Source: Trebonia sp963843745 (lineage in GTDB: Bacteria > Actinomycetota > Actinomycetes > Streptosporangiales > Streptosporangiaceae). From it: 64,000 bases of DNA. Both the position numbers and the translations under genes were made by a program. The stretch is from contig CAWJLP010000012.1 of the NCBI GenBank assembly GCA_963843745.1, forward strand, positions 62,001 through 126,000, given 5' to 3'. Below the pieces are notes generated by a model. It did no database searches, was not told the DNA's origin, and worked only from the letters and a program-made list of their open reading frames with translations. Numbering within the stretch: the first letter of the stretch is position 1; the number at the start of each line of letters is the position of its first letter. This document shows positions 52,081-59,994 of the stretch, piece after piece.

Positions 52081-52589
52081 CCGCGGTGCCGTCGCCGCGG
52101 CTCGGGGAGCTGTTCCACATCGGCTGGGTCGTGCGGGACTGCGAAGCGGCGCAGGAAGAGCTCAGCGCGCGCCTCGGCGCTGGCCCGTTCCTGAGCACGG
52201 GCGACGAGCTGTGCTTCGACCAGGTGCTCGTGCACGGCAAGCCGGTCCCGGTCTGGCTGAAGATCGCCTTTGGCGCACTCGGCGGCGTGGTGATCGAGCT
52301 GCTTCAGCCCCTCGACGACCGCTCACCGCACGCGGAGTTCCTCGCCACACGCGGAGAGGGCATGCATCATCTCGCCTTCCTCGTAACGAACCTCGACCAG
52401 GAGCTCGCGGCGGCGCGCGAGGCCAATCCGGAGCTGGCTCTCCTAATCGACGGCACCGGACCTGGCAACGAGTTCCCGTGGGTCTACCTCGAGGGCAGCA
52501 ACGCCAGGGAAGCGGTGATCGAGCTGTGGGAGCGGACACCTGAGTCGGAGGCGCGCTACAGCGCCGTCCGCGAGCTGCTGCGCCGATGA
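52077..52589 (+). CDS. VOC-family (methylmalonyl-CoA epimerase-like) protein
   Basis: A 170-residue vicinal-oxygen-chelate protein. Metal ligands are probably the His in LFHIGWVVRD, the His in GEGMHHLAFLV and the Glu in EAVIELWE. The layout is like methylmalonyl-CoA epimerase and lactoylglutathione lyase-like enzymes. Translational coupling to the lipoyl-carrier gene ties it to the dehydrogenase operon, so it may process its acyl product or 2-oxo-acid substrate; this is inference. Confidence 0.85.
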   Translation: MTAVPSPRLGELFHIGWVVRDCEAAQEELSARLGAGPFLSTGDELCFDQVLVHGKPVPVWLKIAFGALGGVVIELLQPLDDRSPHAEFLATRGEGMHHLAFLVTNLDQELAAAREANPELALLIDGTGPGNEFPWVYLEGSNAREAVIELWERTPESEARYSAVRELLRR

Positions 52590-52651
52590 GTTCCGGTCGG
52601 CCACGCCGTCACCACTGATGAGGAAATTCGCCGGATACCACGGAGGCCGCG

Positions 52652-53008
52652 ATGACCGAGGTTCCGGTGAGCGAGGGCGTCCGCGGTTACATCGACGCGA
52701 TCCCCGCCGCGCACCGGCCGCTGTTCGACCGGCTGCACGGGCTGATCGTCCGTGCCCGTCCCGACGTGACCGTCGTCATGTCGTACAAGATGCCGACGTA
52801 CAAGGCCGACGGCCGCCGCGTGCTCCTGGCCGCCTGGAAGCACGGCATCTCGGTGTACGGCTGGCGGAAGGACGACGACGGCGGGTTCGTCGAGCGCCAC
52901 CCCAAGCTCAAGACCAGCACGGGGACGATCCAGCTCCGGCCGGACGACGCCGCCGCGATCAGCGACGAGGAATTCCTCGGCCTGTTCCGCGGCGCCCTGG
53001 CCGGCTAG
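52652..53008 (+). CDS. DUF1801-family protein
   Basis: A 118-residue protein of the YdhG/DUF1801 type. VRGYIDAIPAAHRPLFDRLHGLIVRARPDVTVVMSYKMPTYKADGRRVLLAAWKHGISVY contains the conserved M-P-x-Y. The C-terminus TSTGTIQLRPDDAAAISDEEFLGLFRGAL is typical. Family members resemble frataxin-fold iron chaperones but are not well characterised. It lies 62 bp after the VOC gene and may be read from the same transcript. Confidence 0.85.
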   Translation: MTEVPVSEGVRGYIDAIPAAHRPLFDRLHGLIVRARPDVTVVMSYKMPTYKADGRRVLLAAWKHGISVYGWRKDDDGGFVERHPKLKTSTGTIQLRPDDAAAISDEEFLGLFRGALAG

Positions 53009-53035
53009 CTGGCCGGCTGACCGCGGCAACCCCGG

Positions 53036-53166
53036 TCAGCCGCCCGGCGGCAGCAGCTCAGCGAACGTGTCGGTGACCCAGTTGGCGACGCAGGCGGAGA
53101 CGTGCGGCAGGTGGTCAAGGCCGATGTGCTCAGCGCCGCCCTCGCCGGCGGCTTCTTCGTCGCCTG
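53036..53166 (-). pseudogene. C-terminal remnant of an unidentified gene
   Basis: Minus-strand codons ending in TGA encode GDEEAAGEGGAEHIGLDHLPHVSACVANWVTDTFAELLPPGG (split here as GDEEAAGEGG, AEHIGLDHLPHVSACVANW and VTDTFAELLPPGG), with strongly GC-rich third positions as in real genes. Upstream in this frame the sequence passes into the palindromic element and loses coding character. It looks like the last 40 or so codons of a gene truncated by that element. The parent family is not recognised. Confidence 0.45.
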
Positions 53167-53430
53167 AGTGCGGCGTGGCGACGGCTTTGCAGACTCCAGC
53201 CCACTTTGCAGACGCCGTGACCACATTTGATCGTTTCAGCACCCGGGAAAGTGGTCGCCACGTCTACAAAGCCAACGGGAGTGACCGATGTGACCTGGCT
53301 CGGCGGGTCAGGCCAGGCGACTGTGCACACGGGAGCGCACTTTGCACACGGCATAACCACTTGTGACCGGTCACCCGCCGAGGAAAATGGTCGTCAGAGC
53401 TGCAAAGTCAGCAGAAGTGACGTGGCGTGT
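53167..53430 (-). repeat. Palindromic intergenic element, copy B
   Basis: Same element as at 20341-20523, in reverse orientation and longer. It contains two 71-bp units, 53203-53273 and 53339-53409, which match each other at 49 of 71 positions without gaps. The second unit matches the single unit of copy A at 55 of 71. Between them lies a linker also shared with copy A (ending ACATCGGTCACT on the minus strand). The block at 53172-53197 matches copy A's end with one difference. No coding frame is supported. Confidence 0.75.
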
Positions 53431-53435
53431 CAGCG

Positions 53436-54851
53436 TCAGCAGAGGGCGCTGACCGGAATCGTCCCCGACACCGTCGTGCCCTGCCGCGGCGCCGACTCCA
53501 CCCGCAGGCTGCCACCGAGCGCGCCCAGCCGGTCGGCCATGTTGAGGAAGCCTGCGCCCAGCCCGCGGGTCCCGGCGTCGAATCCCTTCCCGTCATCGGT
53601 GACCTGGAAGGTCAGCGTCCCGGCGTCCTCCCGCACGCGCAGGGCGAGCGTGGCCGGCTGCCCGGCGTGCTTGCAGGCGTTCTGGATCGCCTCCAGGCAG
53701 CAGAAGTAGACGGTGGCCTCCACCTCGGCGGGGTACCTGCGGAGCCGGGCGACGTCCACCGTGGCGGGCAGCGTGGACCAGCGTGCCACCGTCGACAGGG
53801 CGGTCGGCAGCCCGTTTTCCGCCAGCAGCGGGGGATAGATGCCGTGCGCGATGTCGCGCAGCTCCCGGATCGAGTCGTTGACCTGGCAGCGAGCCTCCTC
53901 GAGGAGGACCCTCCCCAGAGCAGGGTCTTCTTCGCCTAGGTCTGAGACCATGCTGAGCTTGATGGCCAGCGCGGTGAGGTGCTGCTGCGCGCCGTCGTGC
54001 AGGTTCCGCTCGATGCGGCGGCGCTCGGAGTCGGCCGCGGCCACGACGCGGGCCCGCGAGGCCTTGAGCTCGGCGGCCTGGCGGCGCAGCCCGTCGAGGG
54101 ACTTCTGCAGCGCGGAGTCGAGCTGCTCGTTGTGGACGGCGAGCTCGGCGCGCTGGGCCTCGATGAGGCGGCGCTGCAGGAAGTGGGTGCGGTACCCGCG
54201 TTCGATCGTGTACCCGGCGACCATGCCGATGATGACCGATGACAGGAAGAAGAAGTTGTTGGAGACCAGGACCTGCGTCGGCGTGTGCTTCACCCACACG
54301 GCCACCAGCTCATACCCGATGATCATGACCAGGCAGGCCTGCGTGGCGTAGGCGAACCGCAGCTGCAGCATGGTGTACGCCCACGGGATCACCAGCAGGA
54401 GGCCGGCGTAATAGCGGAAGCCCACGGTCGGCGGTGCGATGGCGATCATCGCCACGATTCCCAGTCCGGTCCAGATCGCCATGCCGGTCAGCACAGGCTG
54501 CATGACGGGCTTGAACCATCGCGTGAACGTGAGCCGGAGGACGACCAGCGCGACGGGGCAGAAGAACGCGTACCTGATCAGCCATATCCACTTGGCCGCG
54601 CTGGGGACGATGTACAAGTCAAGAATCCCGAACAGCGCGTAGAGCACGATCGCCAGGACCAGCGCGAGGCGGGCGAACGGCAGCGAGCGCTCGACGTGGT
54701 ACTCGACGAAGCCCGGCTCGAGGTCGTCCCCGAACCGCAGGCGCCGGGTCACGGGAAAGACGGCGCTCAAGCCGGCCGGCTGGCGATGCGGGTTCCGCGG
54801 CCGGACGAAGGCAGCCAGGAACGAGCCGGATGGCTTGCTGAGGCTGATCAT
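53436..54851 (-). CDS. Orphan NarL-family sensor histidine kinase
   Basis: A 471-residue membrane histidine kinase. Six hydrophobic segments lie between about residues 60 and 225. A coiled coil follows, then the HisKA_3 site ERRRIERNLHDGAQQHLTALAIKLSM with the phosphorylated His. The catalytic domain has CCLEAIQNACKHAGQPATLALRV (N box), VTDDGKGFD (G1) and GLGAGFLNMADRLGALGG (G2). No response regulator is adjacent, so it is an orphan; its partner may be elsewhere. The ATG start follows an imperfect hairpin. Its 3' end faces the palindromic element. Confidence 0.9.
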   Translation of the reverse strand: MISLSKPSGSFLAAFVRPRNPHRQPAGLSAVFPVTRRLRFGDDLEPGFVEYHVERSLPFARLALVLAIVLYALFGILDLYIVPSAAKWIWLIRYAFFCPVALVVLRLTFTRWFKPVMQPVLTGMAIWTGLGIVAMIAIAPPTVGFRYYAGLLLVIPWAYTMLQLRFAYATQACLVMIIGYELVAVWVKHTPTQVLVSNNFFFLSSVIIGMVAGYTIERGYRTHFLQRRLIEAQRAELAVHNEQLDSALQKSLDGLRRQAAELKASRARVVAAADSERRRIERNLHDGAQQHLTALAIKLSMVSDLGEEDPALGRVLLEEARCQVNDSIRELRDIAHGIYPPLLAENGLPTALSTVARWSTLPATVDVARLRRYPAEVEATVYFCCLEAIQNACKHAGQPATLALRVREDAGTLTFQVTDDGKGFDAGTRGLGAGFLNMADRLGALGGSLRVESAPRQGTTVSGTIPVSALC

Positions 54852-54917
54852 GGTTGCCTTCCGCTCCCCCGAACGCTTACCCGAATAATCCCCTTTGCGG
54901 CAGGCGGCTGGGTACTA

Positions 54918-54954
54918 GTGAACCGCCCTAGCCACGAAAACTAGGGTGGTTGAC
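54918..54954. terminator. Imperfect 14-bp stem-loop between the CoA-transferase and kinase genes
   Basis: GTGAACCGCCCTAG (54918-54931) pairs with CTAGGGTGGTTGAC (54941-54954) at 12 of 14 positions with a 9-base loop. It lies 21 bp beyond the CoA-transferase stop and 67 bp before the kinase start, so it may terminate the former or act as an operator of the latter. Confidence 0.45.
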
Positions 54955-54974
54955 CAATGGTCACTCGCCGGGAC

Positions 54975-55613
54975 TCAGGCCGCAAGACCGCGCAGCGAGA
55001 GCCTTTCCGCCAGCTCGGCAGCCGAAATCCCGAAGGTCCTGTTGATCCGCGGCCCCTCGGAGGTGATGTCGAAGACCGCGAGGTCGGTGTAGACGCGAGA
55101 CACGCAGCCGACCCCGGTGAGCGGATAAGTGCAGCGCGGCACCAGCTTCGGCGCCCCGCCGCGGGTGAACAGCGACATCATGACGAACACGCTCTTGGCG
55201 CCGATCGCCAGGTCCATGGCGCCCCCGACGGCGGGGATGTCGTCCGCGGCGCCGGTATGCCAGTTCGCCAGGTCGCCGCCTGCCGACACCTGGTAGGCCC
55301 CGAGCACGCAGAAGTCCAGGTGCCCGCCCCGCATCATCGCGAACGAGCTGCCGTGATCGAAGTACGCCGCGCCCGGCAGCTCAGTGACCGGGGTCTTGCC
55401 CGCGTTGGTCAGGTCCGGGTCCACGTCCGCGCCGGTCGCCGTGGGCCCCATGCCGAGCATGCCGTTCTCCGTGTGCAGCACGACGCCGGCCTCCGGCCGC
55501 AGGTGGTCGGCGACCTTGGTGGGGTGGCCGATCCCGAGGTTGACGAACGAGCCGGGCGGGATGTCCGCGGCGATCACCGCGGCGAGCTGGTCCATCGTCA
55601 GCGGCCCGGTCAC
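54975..55613 (-). CDS. 3-oxoacid CoA-transferase, subunit B
   Basis: A 212-residue beta subunit. FVNLGIGHPTKVADHL opens the fold, and VVLHTENGMLGMGP contains the catalytic Glu of the (S)ENG motif that carries the CoA thioester. GGHLDFCVLGAYQVSAGGDLANW and PKLVPRCTYPLTGVGCVSRVYTDLAVFD complete the signature. It moves CoA from succinyl-CoA to a 3-oxo acid (acetoacetate or 3-oxoadipate; the sequence does not tell which). It overlaps subunit A by four bases. Confidence 0.9.
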   Translation of the reverse strand: MTGPLTMDQLAAVIAADIPPGSFVNLGIGHPTKVADHLRPEAGVVLHTENGMLGMGPTATGADVDPDLTNAGKTPVTELPGAAYFDHGSSFAMMRGGHLDFCVLGAYQVSAGGDLANWHTGAADDIPAVGGAMDLAIGAKSVFVMMSLFTRGGAPKLVPRCTYPLTGVGCVSRVYTDLAVFDITSEGPRINRTFGISAAELAERLSLRGLAA

Positions 55614-56287
55614 CGCGCACCCCCGGTGACCCGGACCACCCGGTCCACGTAGATGCGCGGTGTCACCACTGCCTCGGGGTCCAGCGAACCCGCCGGAACC
55701 ACGTCGGTGACCTGCGCGATCACGGTGCGGGCGGCGGTGGCCATCACCGGCCCGAAGTTCCGCGCCGTCTTGCGGTACACCAGGTTCCCCAGCTCGTCGG
55801 CGCGCCAGGCCGAGATCAGCGCGACGTCGCCGTGGATGGGGTACTCGAGCAGGTAGCTGCGCCCGTCGATCACCCGCGTCTCCTTGCCTTCGGCGAGCGG
55901 CGTGCCCACCGCGGTCGGACAGTAGAAGGCCCCGATCCCGGCCCCTGCCGCCCGCATGCGCTCCGCCAGATTGCCCTGGGGGACCAGCTCCAGCTCGACC
56001 TTGCCGGCCCGGTAGAGCTCGTCGAAGACGTAGGAGTCCGATTGCCGCGGAAAGGAGCAGATGACCTTGCGCACCCGGCCGGCCTTGAGCAGCGCGGCCA
56101 GGCCGACCTCGCCGTTGCCCGCGTTGTTGGACACGATGGTCAGGTCACTGGCGCCCTGCTCGATAAGGGCGTCGACGAGCTCGGACGGCATGCCGGCCAG
56201 GCCGAACCCGCCCACCAGCACGGTAGCGCCGTCCGGGGTATCTGCGACCGCGTCGAGCGCGGAGGCCGGGAACCGCGTCCTGCTCAC
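55610..56287 (-). CDS. 3-oxoacid CoA-transferase, subunit A
   Basis: A 225-residue alpha subunit. DGATVLVGGFGLAGMPSELVDALIEQGASDLTIVSNNAG is the CoA-binding signature, and GAFYCPTAVGTPLAEGKETRVIDGRSYLLEYPIHGDVALI completes the fold. Upstream in-frame codons run through the FHA gene, so the GTG at 56287, just after the FHA stop, is taken as the start; its ribosome site is weak. Coupled to subunit B. It may be read through from the FHA gene 11 bp upstream, but a functional link is not implied. Confidence 0.88.
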   Translation of the reverse strand: MSRTRFPASALDAVADTPDGATVLVGGFGLAGMPSELVDALIEQGASDLTIVSNNAGNGEVGLAALLKAGRVRKVICSFPRQSDSYVFDELYRAGKVELELVPQGNLAERMRAAGAGIGAFYCPTAVGTPLAEGKETRVIDGRSYLLEYPIHGDVALISAWRADELGNLVYRKTARNFGPVMATAARTVIAQVTDVVPAGSLDPEAVVTPRIYVDRVVRVTGGAR

Positions 56288-56298
56288 AAGCGCGCCAG

Positions 56299-56742
56299 TC
56301 AGGTCGACACCACGGTCATGACCGTGTGGCCGATCGTGATCTTGTCGCGCTTCTTCAGCAACTGGAAGGAAAGGACGCGGCGCCCGTTGAGCGATGTGCC
56401 GTTCCTTGAGCCGAGGTCTTCTACGTACCACAGGCCGCGAACGGTCTGAAAACGAGCGTGCTGCCCGGAAGCGAAGTCGTCGTCGATGGCGAGGCTGCCG
56501 TCCCGGCCGACGGTGAAGTCCGTGCCGAAGGCATGACGCTGGTCTCCGACCTGGAGGACCAGCGGCTTGCCGTGCGACTCGGCGATGGTCCTGCCGGCTT
56601 GCCCGGCGACGGCGGACACGGCTGCCTGCCAGGCCTTCTGCTCTTGCTTACTGAGCTCTTCCCACTCCGGGAGAGATCGGGGAAGGGCGGCGCGGTGCGC
56701 GTCGTAGGCAGCCTGCGCGAGGCGTTCGATGAGGGAGGCCAC
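56299..56742 (-). CDS. FHA-domain protein with an N-terminal helical domain
   Basis: A 147-residue phosphothreonine-binding protein. Residues 4-50 are a small helical domain with conserved aromatic/Trp spacing (AAYDAHRAALPRSLPEWEELSKQEQKAWQAAV) seen at N-termini of other actinobacterial proteins. Residues 58-147 are an FHA domain: TVGRDGSLAI, SGQHARF, WYVEDLGSRNGTSLNGRRV. The key Arg, Ser, His and Asn are present, so phosphothreonine binding is likely. It starts 47 bp after the NTPase-kinase stop on the same strand, which makes the kinase the obvious partner. Confidence 0.9.
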   Translation of the reverse strand: MASLIERLAQAAYDAHRAALPRSLPEWEELSKQEQKAWQAAVSAVAGQAGRTIAESHGKPLVLQVGDQRHAFGTDFTVGRDGSLAIDDDFASGQHARFQTVRGLWYVEDLGSRNGTSLNGRRVLSFQLLKKRDKITIGHTVMTVVST

Positions 56743-56789
56743 CTATTGATAGTGGGCTGCGGTCCCCGGCACACGCAAGGCAGATCGGT

Positions 56790-59303
56790 TCAAAGGTGAG
56801 CGCGGATATCACGCAAGGCGAGCTGCATTTCCGCGGCCGTGGCGAAACGGTCACGACTGGCCGGGGCGCACGCCTTGATGAGGAATTCCGCGAGATCAGG
56901 CCCGAGGTCCTGGCGGATCGTTCTCGGGTCGGTCACCGGCCCCTCGATCACGGGCAGCGCATCCGGGTACGGGTGGCTGCCGTTGCAGAGCAGCTGGTAG
57001 AGCAGCACGCCGACGGCGAACAGGTCCGTGGAAGCGTCCCACTGGGTGATGTCGGCGTCGGGCGGCTGATAAGGGGGCGTGCCGGACTGCGTATGCACGG
57101 GAGCGCCGACCCGGGAGGCGATGTTGAAATCGAGCAGTTTCACCCCGGTGCGAGTGAGCATGACGTTGCGCGGTTTGATGTCGCGGTGGATCAGGCCCCG
57201 CCCTTCCGTATCGGGATGAAAAGAGACGAGCGCGTCCAGCAGGTCGAGCGCGACATCGAGCGCCTCCCGGTCACGCAGGTTTCGCTGTCCCGTGACGAAC
57301 TCCTCCAGTGACTCCCCGTCGATGAACTCGGTAATGAGATACCAGTCGCCCGCCTGGGTCTGGCCTGCCCAGAAGACCTCGACCACGTTGGGGTGACGGA
57401 TTCCCCGCAGGGCGCTGATCTCGCGGCGCACCGCCTCATGCCCGGCGGCGGTGGCGAAGAGCTTCAGCGCGCGCTCCTGGTCCTCGACGTCATCGCGCAC
57501 CCGGTAGACCTTCGAAAATCCGCCCTCCCCGAGTTTCTCGAGAATCTCGAAGCGGCCGTCGATGACGTCGCCGACGGTGTAGTCCGCGGCCTTGGCCACG
57601 GCCCCCGTCTTAATCGGGGCAGTTCCTGAGAGAGCCTTGGTGCCGCCGTTGCCGCGGCGCGCTTCAGCGGCCGCAGCCTGGGGGAGGTCCTTGCGCTCAG
57701 GAGGCGTGAACCGGCGAGTGCGCCGGCGCTTTCCGGCAGGATCCTCCCGGACGTGCTGGATTCCCCCGACGGCGTAGACCAGGCACGGATGCAGCACGTA
57801 GGTGTTCGCGCCCGGCGGATAGTGGAACTGCTCGACGTCGCTCATGGAGTAGAACCTGCGGCGCCCGGACTCGTCGGCATATCCCAGCAGGCCGTTCTGC
57901 CACAGCACGGCGGCGAGGTTCGTCGTCTTCTCGAAGTGCTGATCCACCACTTCCTGCAGTGCCGTCAGGTCCCCTCGCGAGAACCGGTCCACGCCCATCA
58001 TCTGGACGAAGGAGCGAACCTCCTCCTGCACCCCGCTGATGTACGCCTGGGTGCTGGTGAACAGTTCGGAGTATTCCTGCAGGGCGGCGTTCGGCGGCAT
58101 CATGTCTGACGAGATCTGGTTGGCGCACTGCGCGAGCTGGGAATCGCCGAATCGCTTGGCGCACCGTCGCACCACCGCCTGCAGGGTCTCCACGGAAAGG
58201 CCCGGATAGCCAGCCTGCTTCTGGCGCAAGATCTCCTCGCTCAGGTCATTGCCCAGCGAGATGATGTCACGCGGGATCATCCTCGTGTGGCTGAGCAGGT
58301 AGTCCTCGATCGTTTCGTCCCCGTCAAGTCCCTGGCAGTCGCCGTTGATCCCGAGCCAGTCGCGGATCGTGGGAGGGCCGGTGCTGGTGCGCCGCATCAG
58401 CAGCGACGGCGGCAGCCGCTTCAGCTTCTGCTCGAGCAGGTAGAGCAGGGACTCGCGATCCCAGGTCAGCACCCGGATGTGCGGTTCGTTGTAGTACCGC
58501 GGCGCGTGTTCTGACAGGTACACCGAGGACATGACGATGTCGCGGATGCAGATGACGACGTGCAGCCGGCCGCCGAGCTTATGGTCACGGAGCAGCCGCA
58601 TGACCTGATAGAAAAGCCCTTCTTGGCATTTCAGCCAATACATCGGGGCGTGGCTGAATTCCTCGTCCACCGCGTCGAGGTAGAAATAGACCGGCTTGCA
58701 GTGGCTGACAATCTCGCCGAGCAGGTCCTCGAGGTCGTCCCAGAGCGGATCGTCGAGGTACACGGACAGCTGATGGGCGGTCTGCCGCTGATTGATGATG
58801 TCGCGCACCGCGCTGTAGATCGACCGAGGCCGGATGAAGTCATCGAGCAGCCGTGTGTACGACTTCTCGAGTTCTTCGGCCTCCTCGTCGCGTACTTGCG
58901 GGCGCAGTTCGGGATTGCGCAGCAAGTGCGAGGCCAGCGACCGCATGATCGCGCGCTCCCAGATCTGCATCCACTTCTCGACCAGGACGCGGTCCGAGAA
59001 CCACTGGCACGCTTTCACGATGACTTCGGTTTTCGGCAGGCTCTGCTGCGGCCCATCGGCGTAGACAGACTCCTGATGTGCCTGGAAATCCTGCAGCCGC
59101 CGCAGGTAGACCGTCTTGCCGGCGCCGAGTTTTCCCACGATGACGCGCACCATCGAGTCGTTAGCACGGGTCGCGAGGTGGCCGTACGCCGGATTGCCGC
59201 TGAAATCGACGAACTCGCTGATTAGATCCTCGATGTCGGCGCGCGACCCGTCCGGATTGCCAAACGGCCCCACAGGGTCAAGCCGACGTCGCCTGCTTGC
59301 CAT
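56790..59303 (-). CDS. P-loop NTPase fused to a Ser/Thr protein kinase
   Basis: An 837-residue cytosolic fusion. Residues 45-360 are a STAND/KAP-like P-loop NTPase: Walker A GKLGAGKT (57-64), Walker B VYFYLDAVDEE (205-215), a sensor-like VVICIRD (249-255) and RMIPRDIISLGN (341-352). Residues 455-515 look like a winged helix (LAAVLWQNGLLGYADESG). A basic linker leads to an Hanks-type kinase (about 575-837): GEGGFSKVY (592-600), Lys614, HRDIKPRN (706-713) and DFN in place of DFG (725-727). No membrane helix or sensor domain is present, so regulation must come from the NTPase. The ATG has GGGAGAGAG upstream and overlaps the VOC gene by 26 bases. An FHA gene follows. NTPase-kinase fusions of this kind resemble stress or phage-response proteins, but no such role is established here. 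Confidence 0.88.
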   Translation of the reverse strand: MASRRRRLDPVGPFGNPDGSRADIEDLISEFVDFSGNPAYGHLATRANDSMVRVIVGKLGAGKTVYLRRLQDFQAHQESVYADGPQQSLPKTEVIVKACQWFSDRVLVEKWMQIWERAIMRSLASHLLRNPELRPQVRDEEAEELEKSYTRLLDDFIRPRSIYSAVRDIINQRQTAHQLSVYLDDPLWDDLEDLLGEIVSHCKPVYFYLDAVDEEFSHAPMYWLKCQEGLFYQVMRLLRDHKLGGRLHVVICIRDIVMSSVYLSEHAPRYYNEPHIRVLTWDRESLLYLLEQKLKRLPPSLLMRRTSTGPPTIRDWLGINGDCQGLDGDETIEDYLLSHTRMIPRDIISLGNDLSEEILRQKQAGYPGLSVETLQAVVRRCAKRFGDSQLAQCANQISSDMMPPNAALQEYSELFTSTQAYISGVQEEVRSFVQMMGVDRFSRGDLTALQEVVDQHFEKTTNLAAVLWQNGLLGYADESGRRRFYSMSDVEQFHYPPGANTYVLHPCLVYAVGGIQHVREDPAGKRRRTRRFTPPERKDLPQAAAAEARRGNGGTKALSGTAPIKTGAVAKAADYTVGDVIDGRFEILEKLGEGGFSKVYRVRDDVEDQERALKLFATAAGHEAVRREISALRGIRHPNVVEVFWAGQTQAGDWYLITEFIDGESLEEFVTGQRNLRDREALDVALDLLDALVSFHPDTEGRGLIHRDIKPRNVMLTRTGVKLLDFNIASRVGAPVHTQSGTPPYQPPDADITQWDASTDLFAVGVLLYQLLCNGSHPYPDALPVIEGPVTDPRTIRQDLGPDLAEFLIKACAPASRDRFATAAEMQLALRDIRAHL

Positions 59304-59895
59304 GTTCTCTCTCCCAACGGGAATCGTACCCGTCGCGGGAAAAAGCTCTAGGGCCTGGTGTATATAACCCGTCGGCGCCGGTGGAATCAGGGACCGGCGT
59401 CCAGGTGGCGGGCTGGTAGGCGGGGCCGCCGTCGTTCAGCAGCCGCTCGGCCTCGGCGTGCACCGCCTGGACGGGCTGCTCCAGGTTGAGCGACTTGCGG
59501 AACGGCTGCCGCACGTCGCGCTCGATGCGCAGGTAAACCTCTCCGCGGTTGCCCTCGGGATCGAAGAAGTAGATGCCGTAGGCGTTGCCGTGGGTGACTT
59601 CCTGCTGGATAGGGACGCCCTCTTCCTTGAACCGCTCGTGGTAGGCCTGCAGCGTCTCCACCGAGTCCACCCGCCAGGAGATCTGGTGCGGCAGCGTCGA
59701 CCCGGGCGGCGCGGTGCGGCCGCGCTGCAGGACGAACTCGTGGTGCTCGACGTCCGGCCGGGCGCTGAAGAAGACGATGCCCTGCTCCTCATCCTCGTCG
59801 GTGACGGTCAGGCCGATCACGCGCTCGTAGAAGTCGCGCATCGCCAGCAGGTCAGTCACCCACAGCCCGGTGTGGCCGAGGCCGAGAATCGCCAC
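59278..59895 (-). CDS. VOC-family extradiol-dioxygenase-like protein
   Basis: A 205-residue protein with two vicinal-oxygen-chelate halves. Metal ligands are His in LGLGHTGLWVTD, His in DVEHHEFVLQ or HQISWRVDS, and Glu in NRGEVYLRIE. The C-terminus (about 135-205) is an extension rich in Pro, Gly and aromatic residues. It resembles catechol 2,3-dioxygenase-like and glyoxalase proteins. Its 3' end overlaps the start of the NTPase-kinase gene by 26 bases, so transcription could continue into it. An extradiol dioxygenase would fit the nearby CoA-transferase (aromatic breakdown), but the genes in between argue against a single pathway. Confidence 0.82.
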   Translation of the reverse strand: MAILGLGHTGLWVTDLLAMRDFYERVIGLTVTDEDEEQGIVFFSARPDVEHHEFVLQRGRTAPPGSTLPHQISWRVDSVETLQAYHERFKEEGVPIQQEVTHGNAYGIYFFDPEGNRGEVYLRIERDVRQPFRKSLNLEQPVQAVHAEAERLLNDGGPAYQPATWTPVPDSTGADGLYTPGPRAFSRDGYDSRWEREHGKQATSA

Positions 59896-59994
59896 TTTGC
59901 ACCTCTTTCGTCTAAGGAACGCCTCCTATTCTCCGTCGCCAGGGCCGCGTCGGCGGCGGCGACCTGCTCCGCCTTGTGATGCTCGAGCCGGGCG

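Noticed and set aside
53203..53409. The paired 71-bp units as a short CRISPR array
   Set aside because: The units are too long and too diverged, there is no constant repeat with variable spacers, and no cas gene is present.
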